Origin: DASUGC01 sp035606665
Lineage (GTDB): Bacteria > Acidobacteriota > Vicinamibacteria > Vicinamibacterales > SCN-69-37
Direction: 5' to 3'
Length of the DNA: 64,000 nt
Assembly: GCA_035606665.1 (NCBI GenBank)
Contig: DATNEY010000026.1
Coordinates: 308,900-372,899 of the forward strand
Shown here: piece by piece, positions 8,210-16,110 of the stretch
Numbering within the stretch: the stretch's first letter is position 1
How the letters are laid out: every line of letters begins with the position of its first letter
Program-made: the position numbers and the translations under genes
The notes under the pieces: generated by a model
Databases searched by the model: none
What the model was told of the DNA's origin: nothing
Seen by the model: only the letters and a program-made list of their open reading frames with translations

Positions 8210-9118
8210 ATGCCGAGTTCCCTCGCGATCCTCAGGTTCCTTGGGTTCCTTTGGTTCCTTGGGTTCTCCGGGTTCCCGGGTCAGACGGCGCAGACACCTG
8301 CCACCGGAATCGGAGGCGTGGTCACCGCGGCGTCGAAACCGCTTGCCGGCGTCAGCGTGCAGGCGGTCCGCGCAGGCAGCACCGTGGCAGCCGCCACGGC
8401 AACGACCGGCGCGGACGGCCGGTACCAGCTCGCGCCGATCGCGCAGGGTGTCTATCGCGTCGAATACAGTCTCGCTGGATTTGACCCGCAGACCCGTACG
8501 GGCGTTGTCGTCTTCGACAAGACCATCGTGGAACTCAACGTTGCGCTCGCACGCCTGGGAACAGCCGGCGCCGGGACGCTCTCCGCTCGTCCGGGCGAGG
8601 TCATCGTACGGCTGGAGACGACGCTCGGGTACATCTTCATCGCGGTCGACACCACACACGCGCCCGTCACGGCCGCGAACTTCCTGAAGTACGTCGATGG
8701 CGGCTTCTACGACGGCGGACGATTTCATCGGGCGACGCGCCCGGACAACTATCAGGCGGCGCCTCCGAACCGGCCGATGATGGAGATCATTCAGGGCGGC
8801 ATCAATCCCGACCGCCGGAGCGGCGCGTTTCCGGCGATTCCGCTCGAGCGCACGAGCGTCACGGGCCTCAAGCACGTCCGGGGCGTGGTCTCGATGGCGC
8901 GCGGCACGGCGGACTCGGCGACCTCGGACTTCTTCATTCTGCTCGACGATCAGCCGTCGCTCGACTTCGGCGGCATGCGGTTTGACGACGGACAGGGCGC
9001 GGCGGCGTTCGGCCGCGTGCTCTCAGGAATAGAGATTGTGCGACGGATTCAGCAACAGCCGGTTCAAGGACAGAATCTGACGCCGCCCGTGCCGATTGTT
9101 GCGGCGAAGCGTCAGTAG
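8210..9118 (+). CDS. secreted carboxypeptidase-regulatory-like domain/cyclophilin fusion (peptidyl-prolyl isomerase)
   Basis: 302 residues in three parts. Residues 1-25 are a signal peptide whose core is the odd series RFL-GFL-WFL-GFS-GFP, encoded by a period-9 DNA repeat. Residues about 30-115 are a carboxypeptidase-regulatory-like beta domain (GGVVTAASKPLAGVSVQAV, GADGRYQLAPIAQGVY). Residues about 125-295 are a cyclophilin-type isomerase (EVIVRLETTLGYIFI, PVTAANFLKYVDGGFYDGGRFHR, VSMARG...TSDFFILLDDQPSLD, AAFGRVLSG). It should catalyse proline isomerisation outside the cytoplasm, helping exported proteins fold. The fusion order is unusual. Divergent from the acyltransferase gene; start chosen at the signal peptide. 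Confidence 0.85.
   Translation: MPSSLAILRFLGFLWFLGFSGFPGQTAQTPATGIGGVVTAASKPLAGVSVQAVRAGSTVAAATATTGADGRYQLAPIAQGVYRVEYSLAGFDPQTRTGVVVFDKTIVELNVALARLGTAGAGTLSARPGEVIVRLETTLGYIFIAVDTTHAPVTAANFLKYVDGGFYDGGRFHRATRPDNYQAAPPNRPMMEIIQGGINPDRRSGAFPAIPLERTSVTGLKHVRGVVSMARGTADSATSDFFILLDDQPSLDFGGMRFDDGQGAAAFGRVLSGIEIVRRIQQQPVQGQNLTPPVPIVAAKRQ
8234..8278 (+). repeat. period-9 repeat inside a coding region (GGGTTCCTT unit)
   Basis: Five 9-bp units (AGGTTCCTT, GGGTTCCTT, TGGTTCCTT, GGGTTCTCC, GGGTTCCCG). Because the period is a multiple of three, it reads as repeated x-F-L tripeptides and forms the signal-peptide core of the cyclophilin fusion. Confidence 0.9.
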
Positions 9119-9131
9119 TCGGTGGGCTAAC

Positions 9132-9581
9132 TCAGAATCTGTTTGCAAGCGCCGCAGCGATTGCTTCGAGCAACTCGCGGTCTGTCGAGGTGAATGCCGC
9201 AGGCCGGTCGCTGTCGACGTCGATCTCACCGAAGACCTCATCGCCGCGCAGGATAGGGACGACGATTTCCGATTTCGTCTCGATGCTGCACGCGAGATAC
9301 CGCGGGTCGCTGTTCACATCATCGACGATGATCGAGGCCTTCTCGCTGGCGGCGGCACCGCAGATGCCGCGGTTGAGCGGGATCCGGGTATGGGGCGACG
9401 GCTTGCCAAGGTACGGCCCGAGCACGAGTTCCTGGCCTTCGAGCACGTAGATGCCGGCCCACGTGTAGTAGGGCAGGTTGTCCTTCAGCATCTTCACAGC
9501 CACGGTCATTGCGGCCTGCTTGTCCGTGGCGGCATTCACCGCAGCAACGATTTGATCCGCCAGCACGGTGACGTCAGTCAT
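9132..9581 (-). CDS. GAF-domain protein, free methionine-(R)-sulfoxide reductase-like
   Basis: 149 residues, a single GAF domain of the fRMsr (YebR) type: WAGIYVLEGQELVLGPYLGKP, then IPLNRGICGAAASE, IIVDDVNSDPRYLAC, SEIVVPI and GEIDVDSD. Known enzymes of this family reduce free L-Met-(R)-sulfoxide with thioredoxin. Two of the three family cysteines are present (in GICG and YLAC); the one usually found just before the IPxGRG segment is replaced (PSPHTRI). Reductase activity is likely but not certain. The gene sits alone between two units and a period-7 repeat lies upstream. Confidence 0.75.
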   Translation of the reverse strand: MTDVTVLADQIVAAVNAATDKQAAMTVAVKMLKDNLPYYTWAGIYVLEGQELVLGPYLGKPSPHTRIPLNRGICGAAASEKASIIVDDVNSDPRYLACSIETKSEIVVPILRGDEVFGEIDVDSDRPAAFTSTDRELLEAIAAALANRF

Positions 9582-9589
9582 GGTGTGTG

Positions 9590-9617
9590 CCTGAACCCGG
9601 AACCCTGCGCCCTGAAC
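9590..9617. repeat. period-7 spacer repeat (CCTGAAC unit)
   Basis: Four 7-bp units (CCTGAAC, CCGGAAC, CCTGCGC, CCTGAAC) between the GAF gene and the DUF4149 gene. The unit is related to those at 1797 and 2619. Confidence 0.75.
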
Positions 9618-9619
9618 CG

Positions 9620-10114
9620 CTAGTGAGTGTCATTGGTTTCGGCCCAGATCAGGCCCACTCCACCAAGGAGCGTGATCAGCATGAACACGTTCGAGAGCCC
9701 GTGCAGCCTGCCGAACTCTCCTTTGCGGGCGTCGGTGTCGGGCAGGGCGGCCACGGATCCGGCCGTTTCAGTCCGAATCGCGTTGATGCGCGGCGTAATC
9801 GCGAATGTTGTGACCAGGCTGAGCGCGAGCATCGATGAGACGCCGAGGAGCCGAAGGCCGAGGCGTCGCGGCCGCGGGCCCAGAAGCGCGCGAGCGATGA
9901 ACAGCGCAATCAGCAGTCCGCCGAGCGCCCATGCCCAGTGCTGGAAGCGCTCGAAGACCGCACCGAAGACCTGCCCGGCCAGGACGCGGCCGCGCGCGGC
10001 ATCGCCGGCTTCGAGTGTGCTGAAGATTTCCGGCGCCGCCACGAAGCCGAGCACCGCAAGACCGCCCGTCCAGATCGCGACAACCACCAGTGACGCGACG
10101 CGGAGCAGCGCCAT
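9620..10114 (-). CDS. DUF4149-family membrane protein
   Basis: 164 residues with four predicted membrane segments: LRVASLVVVAIWTGGLAVLGF, WAWALGGLLIALFIARALL, SSMLALSLVTTFAI and NVFMLITLLGGVGLIWA. Typical family marks are FVAAPEIFS near the first helix and FGRLHGLSN before the last. The role of DUF4149 is unknown. The ATG at 10114 is preferred to a longer frame that runs into the divergent transketolase gene; it lies 7 nt after TACAAT. Probably a monocistronic, leaderless message. Confidence 0.75.
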   Translation of the reverse strand: MALLRVASLVVVAIWTGGLAVLGFVAAPEIFSTLEAGDAARGRVLAGQVFGAVFERFQHWAWALGGLLIALFIARALLGPRPRRLGLRLLGVSSMLALSLVTTFAITPRINAIRTETAGSVAALPDTDARKGEFGRLHGLSNVFMLITLLGGVGLIWAETNDTH

Positions 10115-10121
10115 CCGGTCG

Positions 10122-10127
10122 ATTGTA
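10122..10127 (-). promoter_or_regulatory. -10-like TACAAT, leaderless promoter candidate (DUF4149)
   Basis: TACAAT ends 7 nt before the ATG at 10114. It is in the 35-bp gap shared with the divergent tkt gene, which has its own TAGACT 13 nt before its ATG. Confidence 0.45.
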
Positions 10128-10149
10128 CAGTAGACTTTTCGCGCGCTGC

Positions 10150-12015
10150 ATGTCTGCACCAACAATTTCAACCGCCGTTCTCCAGAATCTCGCCACTCAA
10201 CTTCGAATCGATTCCGTGTTGTCGACGACACAGGCCGGATCGGGACATCCGACAACGTGCCTGTCCGCCGCCGACGTCATCGCGGCGTTGTTCTTCGCGG
10301 AGATGCGTTTCGATCCACACGATCCGCACCATCCGGAAGCCGATCGTTTCGTGCTGTCCAAGGGACACGCGGCGCCGATTCTCTACGCCGCATGGGCGGC
10401 CGCCGGGGCGTTTCCGCGCAGCGAAGTGATGAAGCTTCGCGAGCTCACGTCGGATCTCGAGGGACACCCGACGCCGCGGCTGCCGTTCGTCGATGTTGCG
10501 ACCGGCTCGCTCGGTCAGGGTCTTTGCGCCGGCGTCGGCATGGCATTGAACGCCCGCCGCATCGGGTCCGACTACCGCACGTACGTGCTGATGGGTGACG
10601 GCGAGACCGCCGAGGGTTCGGTGTGGGAAGCCGCCCATGTCGGCGAGCATCACAAGCTCGACAACCTGTGCGCTATCGTCGACGTCAACGGGTTCGGCCA
10701 GAGCCGCGCGACGCTGTGGGAGCGGCACACCGAGGAGCACGCCGCCCGGTGGAGTGCGTTCGGCTGGCACGCGATTCAGATCGACGGCCACGACATGTCG
10801 CAGGTGCTGGCGGCGCTCGCCGAAGCGCGCAAGACCGCTGGCAAGCCCACGGTGATTCTTGCCAGGACGCTGAAGGGTAAGGGCTGCTCGATTTTCGAAG
10901 GCAAGGACAACTGGCACGGCAAGCCGTTGAAGAAGGGCGCGGAAACCGATCAGGCGATTGCCGAGCTCAACGCTCAGATCGTCAAGACGTCCGACCCTGC
11001 GCCGGTGATTCCAAAGCCGGGTCGACGGCAGGAAGAAGGCGCGTTGCCGGATTTCGCCGCCCGGATGCCGGCGCCCGCGTACAAGTCGACCGACAGCGTC
11101 GCGACCCGTGAGGCGTACGGCACGGCCATCGCCGCACTCGGAGGTATCGACAAGCGCGTCGTGGCGCTCGACGCCGACGTCAAGAACTCCACATTCAGCG
11201 AGAAGTTCGAGAAGGCGCACCCCGACCGCTTCTATCAAATGTTCATTGCGGAGCAGGCGATGGTCGGCGCGGCTATGGGCCTTGCGGCGCGTGGCGCCAT
11301 TCCGTTTCCATCGACGTTTGCCGCGTTCCTCGAACGCGCATGCGACTTCATTCGCATGGCCGGCATCTCAGCCGTCAACATCAAGGTTGCGGGATCGCAC
11401 GCCGGTGTCTCGATCGGTGAGGACGGGCCGTCGCAGATGGCGCTCGAGGATCTCTCGATGTTCCGCGGCGTCCCGAATTGCACCGTGCTGTACCCGTCCG
11501 ACGCTGTCAGCACCGAGCGCCTCGTGGCCGTGGCGGCCTCGACGCCCGGCCCTGTGTACATCCGGACGACGCGGCCGAAAACGCCCATTCTCTATTCCGT
11601 CGATGAGAAGTTCGTCGCGGGAGGATCGAAGACGTTGCGCAAGGGCGAAAAGGACCGGGCGACGGTCGTCGCTGCTGGTATCACGCTCTTCGAGGCGCTC
11701 AAAGCGTGCGACTCGCTGGCAGGGCAGGGGATCGCCATCCGCGTCATCGATTTGTATTCACTGCAGCCGATCGATCGCGACGGACTCGTCGCCGCAGGCA
11801 AGGCCACGGAAGGGCGCATCATTACCGTCGAGGATCACTACGCCAGCGGCGGAATTGGTGACGCGGTGAGCGAAGCCGTGTGGGATCAGGGCTTCCGCGT
11901 GAAGCGTCTCGCGGTCCGCGAGATTCCGCGTAGCGGCCCGCCCGAGGTGCTCATCGACAAGTACGGCATCTCTGCCCGAGCAATTGTCGAGGCTGTGCAG
12001 GCCATGATCGCCTGA
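10150..12015 (+). CDS. tkt: transketolase, short (animal-type) form
   Basis: 621 residues. The TPP domain has AGSGHPTTCLSAADV at the N-terminus, HAAPILYA, and the GDG motif GDGETAEGSVWEAA followed by DVNGFGQS. The pyrimidine domain has FIAEQAMVGAAMGLAARG, SHAGVSIGEDGPSQMALEDL and the C-terminal TVEDHYASGGIGDAV. The length and sequence style resemble human-type transketolase rather than the roughly 660-residue E. coli TktA. It transfers two-carbon ketol units in the non-oxidative pentose phosphate pathway. The ATG at 10150 matches the family N-terminus; an upstream in-frame start overlaps the divergent gene. The stop codon is the first three bases of a period-8 repeat. Confidence 0.93.
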   Translation: MSAPTISTAVLQNLATQLRIDSVLSTTQAGSGHPTTCLSAADVIAALFFAEMRFDPHDPHHPEADRFVLSKGHAAPILYAAWAAAGAFPRSEVMKLRELTSDLEGHPTPRLPFVDVATGSLGQGLCAGVGMALNARRIGSDYRTYVLMGDGETAEGSVWEAAHVGEHHKLDNLCAIVDVNGFGQSRATLWERHTEEHAARWSAFGWHAIQIDGHDMSQVLAALAEARKTAGKPTVILARTLKGKGCSIFEGKDNWHGKPLKKGAETDQAIAELNAQIVKTSDPAPVIPKPGRRQEEGALPDFAARMPAPAYKSTDSVATREAYGTAIAALGGIDKRVVALDADVKNSTFSEKFEKAHPDRFYQMFIAEQAMVGAAMGLAARGAIPFPSTFAAFLERACDFIRMAGISAVNIKVAGSHAGVSIGEDGPSQMALEDLSMFRGVPNCTVLYPSDAVSTERLVAVAASTPGPVYIRTTRPKTPILYSVDEKFVAGGSKTLRKGEKDRATVVAAGITLFEALKACDSLAGQGIAIRVIDLYSLQPIDRDGLVAAGKATEGRIITVEDHYASGGIGDAVSEAVWDQGFRVKRLAVREIPRSGPPEVLIDKYGISARAIVEAVQAMIA

Positions 12016-12084
12016 CATTTGGACATTTGGACACGTGGACATTTTCCTACGATGTCCACATTTCCAGATGTCCAGATGTCCGAT
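12013..12084. repeat. period-8 spacer repeat, inverted (GGACATTT / GATGTCCA units)
   Basis: Left half: TGACATTT, GGACATTT, GGACACGT, GGACATTT. Right half: the reverse sense, GATGTCCA units with the same 8-bp period. The stop codon of tkt (TGA at 12013) is part of the first unit. Confidence 0.85.
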
Positions 12085-12105
12085 GAAGTAAGACAGGTAC
12101 CGCCC

Positions 12106-15069
12106 ATGTCCACCATCCGCATCGGCGTCGTCGCGCTCGTTCTCTTCGCCTCCCTCTTCGCACCACTGCGCGGTGCCGCGACGCAGGCTACTCCCTCGCA
12201 GTCTCCAACCCCGATCACCACCGGCGTACGCGAAGCCGCGTGGTCACCCGACGGCAAGCGCATCGCGGTCACGCTCTACGACGCGATCTGGACGATGGCG
12301 CCGGACGGGAGGGATCCGAAGCGGCTGGTTGCGGCGGCGCAGCGGTCGGAACGCTGGGGCGCGGAGCGCGATCCGGTGTGGGCGCCCGACGGGAAGATCA
12401 TCGCGTTCGCCGTCAGCATCAACGGTGAGTTCGGAATCTACACGGCGCCGTCCGGCGGCGGCATGCCCACGCCGCTGACCTATCCGATTGCCGGCGATGA
12501 ACGGTGGCCCTCGTTCGCGCCAAACGGCGACCTCCTGTTTTCGCAGCGTCCGCCGAAGGGATCGTGGCGCCTGATTTCTTTCAATCGAAGTGGCGTCACC
12601 ACGATGACGCCGGAGGCCGAAGACGCCTGGCAGGGCCGCGTCTCGCCGGACGGCAAGCTCATCGCGTATGTCAGCGATCGCGAGCCCGAACCTGGCAACG
12701 ACGCGGACATCTGGGTGCGGGACGTCGCCGGCGACGCCAAGGCGGAGGCTCGGCGGGTCACTCGCGCCCCGGGCGTCGAGAGCTTTCCCGCTTGGGCGCC
12801 GGACAACGGGCGCGTGGCCTATGCCGCGATTCGCGCCGGCGGCAACGGGATCTATGTGAGTTCGACTGCGGCCGCCGCACCGCCGGCTGCGGGCGCGGGC
12901 CGTGGTCGTGCCACCGGAGGGCAGGGCGCCGTCCCGGCCTCCAGCGAAGTGCTCGCGTCGCGCAGGCTCGGCGTGCCCGCCTGGTCCGCGGACGGCGATC
13001 AATTGCTCATCGCCACGTTCGCGAATTCGAACGCCGGGTACAACGGCAATCCGAATCGGAATGACTCAGATCCACCGACCGTTCTCGCCGATGCCAATCA
13101 GTTCGCCCTATGGCGCGTGCTGGCGCCGCGTGCCGTGGATGAGGGAGCGACCGAGCTCAAGGTAACGGCGACAGATGCCGCGCGATGGACGGCTGCGTTC
13201 AACCAGATCTGGCAGACGCTGAAAGCCATGTATTACACGAGCGGTCCGTCGGCCGTGGCGTGGGACGCGCTGCGCGACACGTACCTGTCGCGCATGGCGA
13301 AGGTGAAAGGCCTCGCGGAGCTCGAGCTGGTCATCGACGAGATGATTGGGCAGCAGCCCCCGATCAAGCCTTCAGCGGGAGCGGCAAGGGCGGTCGTCGC
13401 GTCGGGCCATCCGCTCGCCTCACAGGCGGGCGCCGACGTGCTCGCGAAAGGCGGCAACGTCATCGATGCGGGCATCGCGACGGCATTCGCACTCGGCGTC
13501 GTCGAGCCAGAAGCGTCGGGCCTTGGCGGCGACGGTCAGGCGATTCTGTTTCTGAAGGGCATGTCCGAGCCCGTCGTCGTCGAGTACAAGGACATGACGC
13601 CCAGCGGCGCGACGGCCGACAATCCGCGTCTATTCACGCCCGCGGGCGGCCGCACCGCGCCCGATGGTCCGACGGTCGCCAACATTCCCGGCATTCCGGC
13701 CGGACTCGACCTGCTCTACAAGAAGTACGGCAGCAAGAAGATCGCGTGGGCCGATCTCATCGCGCCGGCAATCAAGCTGGCCGACGAGGGCTACATTCTC
13801 GACGAGGCGCTGCCAACGACGATCGCGGCAGGGCGGGACTCGTTCGCGAAGTATCCGGAGGCCGCGAAGATCTACCTTCCCAACGGGCGCGTGCCGAAGC
13901 CGGGCGACCGGTTCATCAACAAGGACTACGCGGAGACGCTTCGCGTGCTGGCGCAGGAAGGCGGCGACTCGTTCTATCGCGGCTCGATTGCGCGAAAGAT
14001 CGCCGACGACATGGCGGCGAACGGCGGCGTCATTACATTCGAGGATCTCGCGCAGTACCGTGCGGTCGAACGCAAGCCGATCTCGGGCCGGTACCGCGGT
14101 CATCTCGTCTACTCCGTGCCGGCGCCGGTGCCGACCGGCCTCCAGATCGTCGAGACGCTGAACATCCTCGATAACTACGTGCCCAGGACCGGCGCGACGT
14201 ACATGCGCGATGCGGACTACCTGCACTACGCGGTCGAGGCCTGGCGGGTACGGGACGGTGGCGCGCGCATCGCCGATCCCGAACGGTATCCCGTGGACTA
14301 CGGCAACCATCTCGACCCCGGCCACGCGCTGGAGCGGTACAAGTTGATCGATCCGAGGAAGGTATTCTCGGCCGGCGGCCGCGGCAGTGGGGCGCCGGAG
14401 CCTTCGCTGCCGCTGCTCCTCGATGGGCCGGAAGCGCTCGAGGGCCGGCGCGTCCAGACCGGCACGACGTCGTTCGTCGTCGCGGACGGCGAGGGCAACA
14501 TGATTGCGTTCACGCAGACGTTGTCTACCTGGGGCGGCAACTACTACGTGTCCAAAGGGCTGGGCTTCCTCTACAACGACCACTTCCGAGGCGGCGGCGG
14601 GCGAGGCGGCGGATTCGGCTCGACGCTCCCGCTCATGCGCTCATCGTCCACGAGCGTGCCGACGCTGGTGTTCGCGCCGGTGAGCGATGCGACCGGCGCC
14701 TCCGGCGTTCCCGGATTCGCGCCGCGACTGGCGGTCGGCTGCGCGGGCAACGCGTGGATACCCGCGTCGGTCTACAACATCATTCTCAACGTCGTCGACG
14801 GCGGTCTCGGCGCGCAACAGGCGATCGAGGCGCCGCGCTTCCTCATCGGCGGCGGCGCTGGCGGCCGGTCGAACGTGCAGATCGAGGACCGTATCGCGCG
14901 GACCATCCTCGCGGATCTCGAAGCCCGCGGCCACTCATTCACCAAAGTGGGACGCAAGGGCGAAGTGAAATACGGCTACGCGGCCGCGGCGGTCGTCGAT
15001 GCCGCGAAACACACGGCCGAAGGCGGAGCTGAGCCGAGAAGATCGCACGCCGTCGCGATCGTGAAATAG
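12106..15069 (+). CDS. secreted fusion: TolB/tricorn-like beta-propeller + gamma-glutamyltransferase
   Basis: 987 residues. After a signal peptide (IRIGVVALVLFASLFAPL) come PD40/TolB propeller repeats to about residue 330 (EAAWSPDGKRIAV, VWAPDGKIIAF, GRVSPDGKLIAYVSD, FPAWAPDNGRVAY). A segment at about 360-420 resembles the domain that follows the propeller in tricorn-type proteases (WTAAFNQIWQTLKAMYY...MIG). From about 425 the chain is a complete Ntn-hydrolase gamma-glutamyltransferase: HPLASQAGADVLAKGGNVIDA, PGIPAGLD, and the catalytic threonine in QTGTTSFVVADGEGNMIA. It should cleave gamma-glutamyl bonds outside the cytoplasm. Upstream in-frame ATGs would translate the period-8 repeat. A glycine/arginine-rich loop (FRGGGGRGGGFG) follows the nucleophile region. 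Confidence 0.85.
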   Translation: MSTIRIGVVALVLFASLFAPLRGAATQATPSQSPTPITTGVREAAWSPDGKRIAVTLYDAIWTMAPDGRDPKRLVAAAQRSERWGAERDPVWAPDGKIIAFAVSINGEFGIYTAPSGGGMPTPLTYPIAGDERWPSFAPNGDLLFSQRPPKGSWRLISFNRSGVTTMTPEAEDAWQGRVSPDGKLIAYVSDREPEPGNDADIWVRDVAGDAKAEARRVTRAPGVESFPAWAPDNGRVAYAAIRAGGNGIYVSSTAAAAPPAAGAGRGRATGGQGAVPASSEVLASRRLGVPAWSADGDQLLIATFANSNAGYNGNPNRNDSDPPTVLADANQFALWRVLAPRAVDEGATELKVTATDAARWTAAFNQIWQTLKAMYYTSGPSAVAWDALRDTYLSRMAKVKGLAELELVIDEMIGQQPPIKPSAGAARAVVASGHPLASQAGADVLAKGGNVIDAGIATAFALGVVEPEASGLGGDGQAILFLKGMSEPVVVEYKDMTPSGATADNPRLFTPAGGRTAPDGPTVANIPGIPAGLDLLYKKYGSKKIAWADLIAPAIKLADEGYILDEALPTTIAAGRDSFAKYPEAAKIYLPNGRVPKPGDRFINKDYAETLRVLAQEGGDSFYRGSIARKIADDMAANGGVITFEDLAQYRAVERKPISGRYRGHLVYSVPAPVPTGLQIVETLNILDNYVPRTGATYMRDADYLHYAVEAWRVRDGGARIADPERYPVDYGNHLDPGHALERYKLIDPRKVFSAGGRGSGAPEPSLPLLLDGPEALEGRRVQTGTTSFVVADGEGNMIAFTQTLSTWGGNYYVSKGLGFLYNDHFRGGGGRGGGFGSTLPLMRSSSTSVPTLVFAPVSDATGASGVPGFAPRLAVGCAGNAWIPASVYNIILNVVDGGLGAQQAIEAPRFLIGGGAGGRSNVQIEDRIARTILADLEARGHSFTKVGRKGEVKYGYAAAAVVDAAKHTAEGGAEPRRSHAVAIVK

Positions 15070-15209
15070 ATGTTCCACGTTCCGTCAGTCTTATGTTTTC
15101 CAGTCGCGCCTTCATTCGCCGGCGGCCGAAGGCGGCCGCCAGACCCACCGCAACGCTGTTCTCCGTGTCTCTGTCCGCTCCATCCCTCCGTGAGAACAGA
15201 CAAGCGCTT
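15070..15209. other. intergenic region between convergent genes
   Basis: 140 bp between the GGT fusion and nadE. It contains a GC-rich hairpin near 15119-15140 (GGCGGCC/GGCCGCC) and a weak CTCCGTGTC-like period-9 stretch around 15160-15195. No gene is seen. Confidence 0.4.
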
Positions 15210-15959
15210 TTAGACAGGCGCGATTGGAGGCATCGCGCGTTTGTGGTCGGACGTTTTCTGCAGGCGTTCGATGCGCGTCGCGACGTCGGCGGGCACGGCT
15301 GACGCGCCCTTGGTCAGGTACTCCTCCAGCATGTCGTACGAGAAACCCATCTCGGCTTCATCGGTCTGTCCCACCCACAGACCGGCTGTCGGTGGCTTGG
15401 TGATGACGGGTTCCGGAACGCCCAGCTCGCGCGCCAATGCTCGGACTTCGCTCTTCACGAGGCCGCCAATCGGCAGCACATCGACGCCACCGTCGCCGTA
15501 CTTCGTGTAGTACCCGAGCGTGATCTCGCTCTTGTTCCCGGTGCCGGCGACCAGGTAGTTCATCGAATTCGCGATGAAGTAGAGCGACGCCATCCGCAGC
15601 CGCGGCTTGACGTTGGCTTCCGGCAACTGCTGCTTGATGTCGATGGAGTGGACGTGCGTCGGCAACCCTTTGATCGCGTGCTGCAGCGATTCGGTCAGAG
15701 CGTCGAACGCGGACGCCAGGTCCACGCGCGCCACCGGGATCGAGAACTTTTCAGCGACAAGCCGCGCATCCTCTTCGTCCTGCGGATGACTGTAGCAGGG
15801 CAGTAGCACGCCGAGGACGCGCTGCGGAAACGCGAGCTGACACAACCCTGCGACGACCGCCGAGTCGATGCCGCCGCTCAGACCAAACACGTACCCCTGC
15901 GCTCCGGCGACGCCCGCCCGATCTCGCAACCACGTTGAAATTCGTTCAGCGCGTGTCAT
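15210..15959 (-). CDS. nadE: NH3-dependent NAD(+) synthetase
   Basis: 249 residues, adenine-nucleotide alpha-hydrolase fold. The P-loop is FGLSGGIDSAVV near residue 27, and further marks are LLPCYSHPQDEEDA, the substrate loop VAGTGNKSEITLGYYTKYGDGGVD and KPPTAGLWVGQTDE. It amidates deamido-NAD with ammonia and ATP, the last step of NAD synthesis. There is no N-terminal glutaminase domain, so it uses free ammonia. The ATG lies 6 nt after TATCAT and next to a period-8 repeat. Confidence 0.93.
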   Translation of the reverse strand: MTRAERISTWLRDRAGVAGAQGYVFGLSGGIDSAVVAGLCQLAFPQRVLGVLLPCYSHPQDEEDARLVAEKFSIPVARVDLASAFDALTESLQHAIKGLPTHVHSIDIKQQLPEANVKPRLRMASLYFIANSMNYLVAGTGNKSEITLGYYTKYGDGGVDVLPIGGLVKSEVRALARELGVPEPVITKPPTAGLWVGQTDEAEMGFSYDMLEEYLTKGASAVPADVATRIERLQKTSDHKRAMPPIAPV

Positions 15960-15965
15960 GGGGGA

Positions 15966-15971
15966 ATGATA
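15966..15971 (-). promoter_or_regulatory. -10-like TATCAT, leaderless promoter candidate (nadE)
   Basis: TATCAT ends 6 nt before the nadE ATG. The intervening TCCCCC cannot act as a Shine-Dalgarno. The region where -35 should lie is inside the period-8 repeat. Confidence 0.5.
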
Positions 15972-15976
15972 GTCAA

Positions 15977-16110
15977 TTGACGGATTGAGGGATTGACTGA
16001 TTGATGGATTGATTGACGGATTGATGGATTGATTGACGGATTGATTGACTGAGCGACGGATTGCGGTCCCGCCAATCAGTCAATCGGTCAATCCCTCAAT
16101 CGGTCAATTT
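15977..16110. repeat. period-8 spacer repeat, long inverted structure (TTGANNGA unit)
   Basis: At least ten consecutive octamers of the form TTGANNGA or its shift (TTGACGGA, TTGAGGGA, TTGACTGA, TTGATGGA...) are followed by reverse-sense units (CAATCAGT, CAATCGGT, CAATCCCT). It lies between the membrane-protein gene and nadE, both leftward. It covers the last codons of the former and approaches the promoter of the latter. Confidence 0.9.

Noticed and set aside
12019..12105. Longer N-terminus for the propeller-GGT fusion
   Set aside because: It translates the period-8 spacer and would bury the signal peptide.
14936..15300. Small genes around the GGT/nadE gap
   Set aside because: Frames are short, lack start signals and overlap the ends of real genes.
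15977..16110. CRISPR-like array in the TTGANNGA stretch (and the other periodic spacers)
   Set aside because: Units are only 7-9 bp with no unique spacers between them, many have inverted halves, and no cas gene is nearby.
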